A program made the position numbers and the translations under genes. A DNA stretch of 52,598 nt, from contig NZ_LIIN01000006.1 of the NCBI RefSeq assembly GCF_001634385.1, positions 1-52,598 of the forward strand, read 5' to 3'. Under the pieces are notes generated by a model. That model was not told the DNA's origin and made no database searches. It saw nothing but the letters and a program-made list of their open reading frames with translations. Numbering within the stretch: position 1 is the stretch's first letter; each line of letters opens with the position of its first letter. This DNA comes from Rathayibacter tanaceti (GTDB taxonomy: Bacteria > Actinomycetota > Actinomycetes > Actinomycetales > Microbacteriaceae). This document shows positions 46,327 through 52,598 of this stretch, one piece after another.

Positions 46327-48092
46327 CTACCGTGTCGACGGGGTGGCGGTACCGGACGGAGTGCTCGGCGACGGCGACGGCGTCGGTGCATCGACGGCGA
46401 CCGTGAGGGTCGGCGAGGCCGCCGACTCCGTCTCGCCGCAGAGGACCGTGTAGGTGACGGCGATCTCGCCGGCGGCGGGGCCGGCCTGGATGCTCGCGGT
46501 CGTCGAGGTCGACGGGTTCGTGCTGGTCACGCTCGCGCCGTCTCCGGACGCGGCAACCCGGTAACCACTCACGGAGGTTCCACTCGGGCACTGGTTGTAG
46601 TTGCTCCAGGTCACGGTGAAGGTGGCTCCTGCGTCGACGCTCGATGCGGCCGGGGTCACCGTGGGCACGGCCGTCGGGGCGTCGGGAACAGCGACCGCCG
46701 TGTAGACCGAGACGTCGATCGTCGTGCCCTTGACGACGTTCGCGGTCGGATTGACGTCCTCGACGAGGCCGACCTGGTCGGCGGTGGGAGCGCTCGGCCC
46801 GTCGGTGCGGCGGACGCCCATGCCCAGCGCGTCGAGCTCGGTCTCGACCTCATCGAACGCACGACCGACGTAGTCGGCCTTGTTGATCACGACGGTGTTG
46901 GAGGTGGGTGTCGGCGTCGCGCTCGGAGTCTGCGACGGCGTCGGCGAGGGCGCCGTGCTCTGCGGGGCGCTCGCCGTGGGACGGGCCTGGGAGTCGCCTC
47001 CGGTCGTGAGAGCGAAGATCGTGCCTGCGATCACGACCGCGAGGATGACGATGAGGGCGATGAGCGGCCAGGTCCACGGGCTGCGCTTGCGCGGCTCCTC
47101 GGCGGGAGGTGCGGGCTCGTCGAGCGCCGCGAACGGGTCGGCCGCAGCGGCCGCGGCGGAGGGGAGCACCGTGGTGGCCTGGGTCGCGCCCTGAGGGGAG
47201 GGGAGGACCGTGGTGGCCTGGGTCGCCGCGAGATCGCCGGCGACGGCGGGCACGGCCACGGTTGCTCCGCGCACGTCGCCCGAGCGCAACGCCTGGGCCG
47301 CGCGGGCGAGGTGCGCCGCGGTGGCGGGGCGATCGGCCGGCTTCTTCGAGATGCAGGAGTAGACGAGGTTGCGCACCGGTTCCGCGACCGTGACCGGGAG
47401 CTCCGGCGGGGTGTCGTTGATCTGCGCCATCGCGATCGCGACCTGCGACTCGCCGGTGAAGGGGCGGCGACCCGCCAGGCACTCGTACGCGACGATGCCG
47501 AGCGAGTAGATGTCGGTCGCGGGGGAGGCGGGCTGGCCGCTCGCCTGCTCCGGAGAGAGGTACTGGACGGTGCCCATGACCTGGCCGGTCGCGGTCAGCG
47601 GGACCTGATCGGCGATGCGGGCGATGCCGAAGTCGGTGATCTTGACGCGGCCGTCCGGAGTGATCAGCAGGTTGCCCGGCTTGACGTCGCGGTGCACGAG
47701 GCCCGCGGCATGCGCGGCGTGCAGGGCCAGAGCCGTCTGCGCGACGATGTCGAGGACCTTGTCGGTGGAGAGGACGCGTTCGCGTTCCAGCACGGTCGAG
47801 AGCGCCTCGCCGGGGACGAGCTCCATGACCAGATAGGCCGAGCCGTCCTCCTCGCCGTAGTCGTACACGTTGGCTATGCCTCGTGGTTGACCAGCGCCGC
47901 GTGGCGGGCCTCAGCGCGGAAGCGCTCGAGGAAGCCGGGGTCGCCGAGGTACTCGTCCTTCAGGATCTTGATCGCGATCGTGCGGCCGATGACCAGATCG
48001 GTCGCCTGCCACACCTCTCCCATGCCGCCGATGGCGATCCGGGACTGCAGCTCGTAGCGTCCCCCGAAGGTGAGGCCTGTCGTGGGTCTCAT
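46327..48092 (-). CDS. pknA: Serine/threonine protein kinase PknA with Ig/Fn3-like extracellular domain (apparent frameshift)
   Basis: The kinase starts at ATG 48092 ([31 protein letters not shown]). The frame breaks near 47880. One G (GAG-GGC-ATA) joins it to [40 protein letters not shown] and YLSPEQASG follow. A membrane helix ([20 protein letters not shown]) leads to a Pro/Ser/Thr linker and one PASTA-like unit ([20 protein letters not shown]). The end is a beta-sandwich ([22 protein letters not shown]-like) with two cysteines, resembling an Fn3 or Ig domain. Total about 588 residues, far longer than mycobacterial PknA. The ATG overlaps the pbpA stop. Confidence 0.92.
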
Positions 48093-49541
48093 TTGTTCAG
48101 CACCGCCTCTAGTACCTGTTGTCCGATGGGTGCGGCGATCAGGTTGCCGTACCCGTTCTGGCCGAGCCCTCCACCGTTCTCCACGAGCACGGTGATGGCG
48201 TACTGCGGGTCGTCCGCGGGCGCGAAGCCGGTGAACCAGAGGGTGTACGGGTCGTCCGCGCCGTTCTCGGCGGTACCGGTCTTACCGGCCACAGTGACGC
48301 CCCCTATTGTTGCATTCGTCGCCGCGCCTCCCTGGACGCTGGCGACCATCATCGCCTTGACGGCGTCCGCGGTCTGCGTGCTCACCGCCCGGCCGAGCGA
48401 CCTCTCCTGGAACTGCTGCAGGACGCTGAGGTCCTGCGAGCGGATGGAGTCGACCAGGTTCGGCTGCATGACCTCGCCGCCGTTCGCGATCGCCGCCGAG
48501 ACCATCGCGATCTGCAGCGGCGTCGCCTTGACCTCGTACTGCCCGAACGCGGTGAGCGCCGTCTGCGCGTCGTCCGTGGCGGAGGGGTACTGGCTGGCCT
48601 CGACCGACATCGGGATCTCGAGCTCCGTGTCGAAACCGAACTTCTCGGCCTGCGAGCGGATCGCGTCGGCCCCGAGCTGCACGCCCATCTCGGCCATCGG
48701 CACGTTGCACGAGAGCGAGACCGCGGTCGCGAGCGTGACCGTGTCACCGGGGCCGCAGAGGCCGCCTCCGGAGTTGGTCACCTGAGAACTCGACCCGGGC
48801 AGCGTGAAGGACGCGGCGTTCGGGAAGCTCGAGTCCGCCGTGAAGCGCCCGGACTCGAGCGCAGCGGACGCGACGACCAGCTTGAAGACCGAGCCGGGCG
48901 GGTTCAGCGAGCCGCCGATCGCGCGGTTGACGAGCGGCTGCGAGGAGTCGTCGTTCAGGGCGCGGTAGGCGGCGAGCACGTCGCCCGTGTCGTGGGGGGT
49001 GAGAGCAGTGGGGTCGAAGCTCGGCTTCGAGACCATGGCGAGGATCCGCCCGGTGGCCGGCTCGGTGACGACGACCGCTCCGGTGTAGTCGCCGAGGGCG
49101 TCGAAGGCGGCCTGCTGGGCGACCGGGTCGATCGAGAGCTCGACCGACGCGCTTCGGGTCCTGGCCGGAGACGAGGTTGTTGATCTCGTCGAAGAACTGC
49201 GAGTTCGAGGTGCCCGAGAGATAGTCGTTGAGCGAGCGCTCGACACCCGTGGTGCCCTGGTCGAGAGTGAAGTAGCCGGTGACGGCCGAGTAGAGCGGGC
49301 CGTTCGCGTACTGGCGCTGGAACTTGTACAGATCGTCCGAGGGCGTCGAGGAGGCGATGGGCTGCCCCGCGACGAGGATCGGCCCGCGCTCGGTCGAGAA
49401 GCTCTCGTAGAGGGTCCGCGTGTTCCGTCCGTCCTCCGCGAGTGAGTCGGCCTGGATGACCTGGATCGTGGTCGTGGACAGGAAGAGGGCGACGAACATC
49501 GTCAGCACGACGAGGCTCACGCGTTTGAGTTCTCGGTTCAT
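48089..49541 (-). CDS. pbpA: Peptidoglycan transpeptidase PbpA (class B PBP, apparent frameshift)
   Basis: PbpA cross-links peptidoglycan with RodA. The repaired length is 484 residues. An N-terminal membrane anchor ([20 protein letters not shown]) is followed by the pedestal domain. The frame breaks near 49152, where AAG-GGC-GCG seems to have lost two G, between [10 protein letters not shown] and [20 protein letters not shown]. The transpeptidase has all motifs: SVFK in [17 protein letters not shown] in [14 protein letters not shown], and KTGT in [11 protein letters not shown]. The start is ATG at 49541. It lies between rodA and pknA. Confidence 0.94.
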
Positions 49542-49548
49542 CGACGGA

Positions 49549-50931
49549 TCACACCACCAGACGAGGCTGACTGCGGACTGTGTCGGAGAGGCGCAGCAGC
49601 ACAGCCACGATCATCCAGTTCGCCACGAGGGAGGAGCCGCCGGCCGCCAGGAAGGGCGTGGTCAGGCCGGTCAGCGGGATGACGCGGGTGACGCCTCCGA
49701 TGACGATGAAGCACTGCAGGGCGATCACGAACGAGAGGCCGACTCCCAGGAGGCGGCCGAAGTCGTCCTGCCCGGCGAAGCCGATGCGGAAGCCCCGCGA
49801 GACAAGGAGGAGGTAGAGGCCGAAGATCGCGAACAGGCCGGCCAGGCCCAGCTCCTCGCCGAGGCTCGCGATGATGTAGTCGGACTGCGGGACCGGAGTG
49901 ACATCCGGCATTCCCTGGCCGAGCCCCGTTCCGAGCAGGCCGCCGTGCGCCAGGCCGAACAGACCCTGGACGAGCTGGTAGCTGCCTCCCGGGTCGGCGC
50001 TGTAGCGCTCGGCGCTCAGAGGCTCCAGCCAGTTCGCGAAGCGGTTGCCCACGTAGTCGAGGGTCTGACTGGCCAGCAGCGCGCCTCCGAGGAACAGGCC
50101 GACGCCGATGAGCACCCAGCTGGTGCGCCCCGTGGCGACGTAGAGCATCACCAGGAACAGGCCGAAGTAGAGCAGTGCGGTGCCCAGATCGCGCTGGAAG
50201 ACGATGACGCCCATCGTGACGGCCCAGATGACCAGGATCGGCCCGAGGTCACGCAGGCGCGGGAAGCGCATCCCGAGCACGGTGCGGCCGACCATCGAGA
50301 GGGAGTCGCGGTTGCGCACGAGGTAGCCGGCGAAGAACACGGCGAGGGCGATCTTGGCGATCTCGCCGGGCTGGAAGCTCGCGACGTCACCGATGCCGAT
50401 CCAGACGCGGGCGCCGCTGACCTCGCGACCGATGAACGGCAGCAGCGGAAGCAGGAGCAGCGCGATCGCGACGAATCCGGCCACGTAGGTGTAGCGGAAC
50501 AGCACGCGGTGGTTGCGGATCACCAGTAGGACAACGATCGCGGCGACGACCGCGAGGCCGCTCCAGAAGAGCTGCCGTACGGCGACCGAATCCCAGCCGG
50601 TGACTCCGTCGGCGATGTCGATGCGGTAGATCTCGGCGACGCCCAGGCCGTTCAGCACCGTCGCGATGGGCAGCAGGAAGGGGTCCGCTGCCGGGGCGGC
50701 GAACCGCAGCACCACGTGGACCGCCAGCACCAGGCCCGCGAGACCGGCGCCGAGCGAGACGAGCGTGCTGTCGACGGCGCCGAGCGCGCCGAGCTGCACG
50801 AGGACGATCGCGGCGGCGTCGATGACGCACGCGAAGACCAGCAGGAGCAGCTCGAGGTTGCGCAGCTTCTGCCGGAAGAAGCCCTGCCGCTCGGAGGTGG
50901 GGCGGGCGGTGGCCGTGGCGGCGTCCGTCAT
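49549..50931 (-). CDS. rodA: SEDS-family peptidoglycan polymerase RodA/FtsW
   Basis: This 460-residue polytopic SEDS glycosyltransferase polymerises lipid II. The hallmark segments are GARVWIGIGDVASFQPGEIA, KIALAVFFAGYLV, VFQRDLGTALLYFGLFLVML, VPQSDYIIASLGEELGLAG, and TTPFLAAGGSSLVANWM. The Asp in QRDLG is the catalytic residue. The ATG at 50931 overlaps the pstP stop by four bases. Next to pbpA it is the elongation-type SEDS protein. Confidence 0.96.
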   Translation of the reverse strand: MTDAATATARPTSERQGFFRQKLRNLELLLLVFACVIDAAAIVLVQLGALGAVDSTLVSLGAGLAGLVLAVHVVLRFAAPAADPFLLPIATVLNGLGVAEIYRIDIADGVTGWDSVAVRQLFWSGLAVVAAIVVLLVIRNHRVLFRYTYVAGFVAIALLLLPLLPFIGREVSGARVWIGIGDVASFQPGEIAKIALAVFFAGYLVRNRDSLSMVGRTVLGMRFPRLRDLGPILVIWAVTMGVIVFQRDLGTALLYFGLFLVMLYVATGRTSWVLIGVGLFLGGALLASQTLDYVGNRFANWLEPLSAERYSADPGGSYQLVQGLFGLAHGGLLGTGLGQGMPDVTPVPQSDYIIASLGEELGLAGLFAIFGLYLLLVSRGFRIGFAGQDDFGRLLGVGLSFVIALQCFIVIGGVTRVIPLTGLTTPFLAAGGSSLVANWMIVAVLLRLSDTVRSQPRLVV

Positions 50932-52220
50932 GGTGCTCCGTTCGCGTCCGTCAGGCGCTCGACGATCTCGACGGCGGCCGGGTAGGAGTCGGCGCTGATG
51001 GTCTGCTCCAGCTGCTCGACGTCGTAGGCGCGCAGGGAGTCGATCGGGATGCCGGTGTCCTCCCTCACCTCCGACAGTGAGAGCGGGCCGACCGACTGCT
51101 GGATGCCCTGGTAGATGATCACGGTGTCGCCGTCGGTGCCCACGTAGAAGCGCGACTGCGTCCAGTCGTAGGCGAGCAGCACGCCCAGGAAACCGATGAT
51201 GAGCACGAGCGAGAGGCCGACGAGCCAGGTGATGCGGCGGCGCAGGTGCCGGCGGCGGTCCTCCTCGATGAGCTCGTCGAGGTAGTCCTCGGAGGCGGGC
51301 TCGAAGTGGGTGGGGCCCTGCGCGGCCGGTGCGCGGGTGTGCAGGCGGAGGCCGGGGATCCTCCCGCGGCTCTGCGACTCGTCGGTGCTCAGCGGTGTCG
51401 GCGAAGCGGCCGAGCCGACGACCACCGGCTCCTCGCTGGGCGCGAGGATCTGCGCGGTGTCGCCCGCTCCGGGGATGTCGAGGATGACCACGGTCACGTT
51501 GTCGGGGGCGCCGTGCGAGAGGCTGTCCCGGATCAGCCGGTCCGCCACCTGCTGCGCGGTCTCGTCGCGGCTCAGTTCCTTGAGGATCTCGTCGTGCGGG
51601 ACGACTCCCGACAGGCCGTCGGAGCAGATCAGCCAGCGGTCGTGCGGCTCGGTCTCGAGGGTCAGCGTGTCGATCTCGGGGTTGGCGTGGACGTCGCCGA
51701 GCACCCGCATCAGGACGGAGCGGCGCGGGTGCGTCATCGCCTCCTCCTCGGTGATGCGGCCCGAGTCGACCAGTCGCTGCACGAAGGTGTGATCGGTGGT
51801 GACCTGCTCGAGCTTGCCGTCGCGCAGGACGTAGATGCGGGAGTCGCCGATGTGGGCGATAGCGACCGACTCGCCCACCCGCGCGATCGCGCTGACCGTC
51901 GTGCCCATCCCCGTGAGCTCCGGATGGTCGACGACGGCCTCGGCCAGCAGAGTGTTCGCGGCGAGCAGCGTCCGCTTGAGCTCGTCCTCGGCCTCATAGG
52001 TCGAGGCGTAGGGGCGGTCGGCCTCCGCGATGCGCTTGATTGCGATGGAGGAGGCGACGTCGCCTCCCGCGTGCCCGCCCATGCCGTCGGCGACCACGAA
52101 GAGCTGTCGCCCGGCGTAGCCGGAATCCTGATTGTTCGAGCGGATCCGGCCGACGTGCGAGACGGCGGCGCTCTCGCGCACCGCGCCGGAACCGGAGGCG
52201 CTCTCCGGAGTCGATGCCAC
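50928..52220 (-). CDS. pstP: PP2C-family serine/threonine phosphatase PstP
   Basis: PstP reverses phosphorylation by PknA and PknB. The 430-residue protein has a cytoplasmic PPM/PP2C domain with the metal motifs VGRIRSNNQDSGYAG, VADGMGGHAGGDVAS, ICSDGLSGVVPHDEI and GAPDNVTVVILDI. A charged linker, a membrane helix (WLVGLSLVLIIGFLGVLLAY) and an extracellular tail of about 80 residues follow. The start is GTG at 52220, four bases after the FHA gene stop. The order FHA-pstP-rodA-pbpA-pknA-pknB is as in Mycobacterium. Confidence 0.96.
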   Translation of the reverse strand: MASTPESASGSGAVRESAAVSHVGRIRSNNQDSGYAGRQLFVVADGMGGHAGGDVASSIAIKRIAEADRPYASTYEAEDELKRTLLAANTLLAEAVVDHPELTGMGTTVSAIARVGESVAIAHIGDSRIYVLRDGKLEQVTTDHTFVQRLVDSGRITEEEAMTHPRRSVLMRVLGDVHANPEIDTLTLETEPHDRWLICSDGLSGVVPHDEILKELSRDETAQQVADRLIRDSLSHGAPDNVTVVILDIPGAGDTAQILAPSEEPVVVGSAASPTPLSTDESQSRGRIPGLRLHTRAPAAQGPTHFEPASEDYLDELIEEDRRRHLRRRITWLVGLSLVLIIGFLGVLLAYDWTQSRFYVGTDGDTVIIYQGIQQSVGPLSLSEVREDTGIPIDSLRAYDVEQLEQTISADSYPAAVEIVERLTDANGAP

Positions 52221-52223
52221 GCG

Positions 52224-52598
52224 CTACGACCGCCGCAGTTCGAAGGTGGTGGTGCCGACCTTGACGGGCGTGTTCAGCGGAACCTTCGTGGGCGCGCCGA
52301 CGCGACGGCCGTCGAGGAACGTTCCGTTCGTCGAGTCGAGGTCCTGGATCATCCACTCGTCGTTCCAGAGGAGCAGACGTGCGTGGTGGGTCGAGGTGTA
52401 GTCGTCGCGGATCACCAGGGTCGACTCGGCGGAGCGGCCGATGGTGAGTGGCTCGCCCGCTAGCTCGAGCTCGGTGCCCCGCTTGGGGCCGGAGGTGATG
52501 ACGAGGCGCTGGGCGGTGTGGACGGTCGCGGCGCCTCCCGGCTCGGGACGCTCGGCAGCGGCCTCGCGGCTGCGGCGGGCCGACGGGGCGGACGGCGG
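52224..52598 (-). CDS. fhaB: FHA-domain protein (FhaB-like), 5' end outside the window
   Basis: Only the C-terminal 124 residues are present, and the frame runs off the right edge. An Arg/Ala/Glu-rich linker leads into the FHA domain: RLVITSGPKRGTELELAGEP, LTIGRSAES, TSTHHARLLLWNDEWMIQDL and DSTNGTFLDGRRVG. The conserved Arg of GRS, the Ser/His region and the Asn of TNG, which bind phosphothreonine, are all there. FhaB/FipA links the kinases to cell-wall synthesis and division. Confidence 0.92.
   Translation of the reverse strand, partial: PPSAPSARRSREAAAERPEPGGAATVHTAQRLVITSGPKRGTELELAGEPLTIGRSAESTLVIRDDYTSTHHARLLLWNDEWMIQDLDSTNGTFLDGRRVGAPTKVPLNTPVKVGTTTFELRRS

Noticed and set aside
45844-48057. 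A 737-codon plus-strand open frame opposite pknB and pknA
   Set aside because: Antisense to kinase domains with unmistakable motifs; the composition is typical of shadow frames.

Overview
The window is a high-GC actinobacterial chromosome segment centred on the replication origin. The order rpmH, dnaA, dnaN, gnd, recF, DUF721, gyrB, gyrA, DUF3566, tRNA-Ile, tRNA-Ala, together with a class E sortase, CrgA and the fhaB-pstP-rodA-pbpA-pknA-pknB cluster, is typical of Actinomycetota. Protein character (MurJ preceded by a DUF6049 protein, an SSB tail ending YNDETPF, a CrgA-PrmC-like pair) suggests the family Microbacteriaceae. The genus cannot be fixed from the sequence alone.

Layout. (1) 1-4,090 is a variable edge: a partial Rossmann-fold protein, an F420/flavin luciferase-family oxidoreductase, an AlbA/Schlafen-type ATP-binding regulator with a striking operator-like inverted repeat, and a decayed copy of the dnaB 3' end. 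(2) 4,091-9,576, minus strand: an S4 RNA-binding protein, dnaB, rplI-rpsR-ssb-rpsF and the CCA-adding enzyme. (3) 9,722-17,583, plus strand: DUF6049, murJ, trxB, trxA, an aminotransferase and a D-Ala-D-Ala ligase-like protein. (4) 17,953-23,021, minus strand: parB, parA, rsmG, jag, yidC, yidD, rnpA, rpmH, with four parS-like sites. (5) 23,022-26,086: dnaA and a split oriC, with DnaA boxes before dnaA and a dense cluster before dnaN. A relic of another AlbA-domain gene fills the dnaA-dnaN gap. (6) 26,087-36,057, plus strand: dnaN to gyrA, DUF3566 and two tRNA genes. (7) 36,449-41,314: small housekeeping genes (lipoprotein, thioredoxin-like, Nudix, membrane protein, cyclophilin, rhomboid, PrmC-like, crgA). 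(8) 41,522-44,427: sortase, a small membrane protein, a pabA/trpG amidotransferase and an AraC regulator. (9) 44,440-52,598, minus strand: the Ser/Thr kinase and cell-elongation cluster.

The genes cover initiation and fork assembly (DnaA, DnaN, DnaB, SSB, gyrase), origin segregation (ParA, ParB, parS), membrane insertion and RNA processing (YidC, YidD, RnpA), and phospho-regulated cell-wall growth (PknA/B, PstP, FHA, RodA, PbpA, MurJ, CrgA).

Two things stand out. First, eight genes, several of them essential (gyrA twice, parB twice, ssb, gnd, ppiA, pknA, pbpA and the first gene), carry frameshifts, and every one is explained by loss of one or two G from a short coding-strand G run. This most likely reflects a systematic sequence error rather than gene death. 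Second, outside oriC there are two more clusters of DnaA-box-like sequences. One lies between dnaB and rplI. The other lies beside the PrmC-like gene and shares an 11-bp element with oriC. No CRISPR array, insertion sequence, prophage or defence island was seen.
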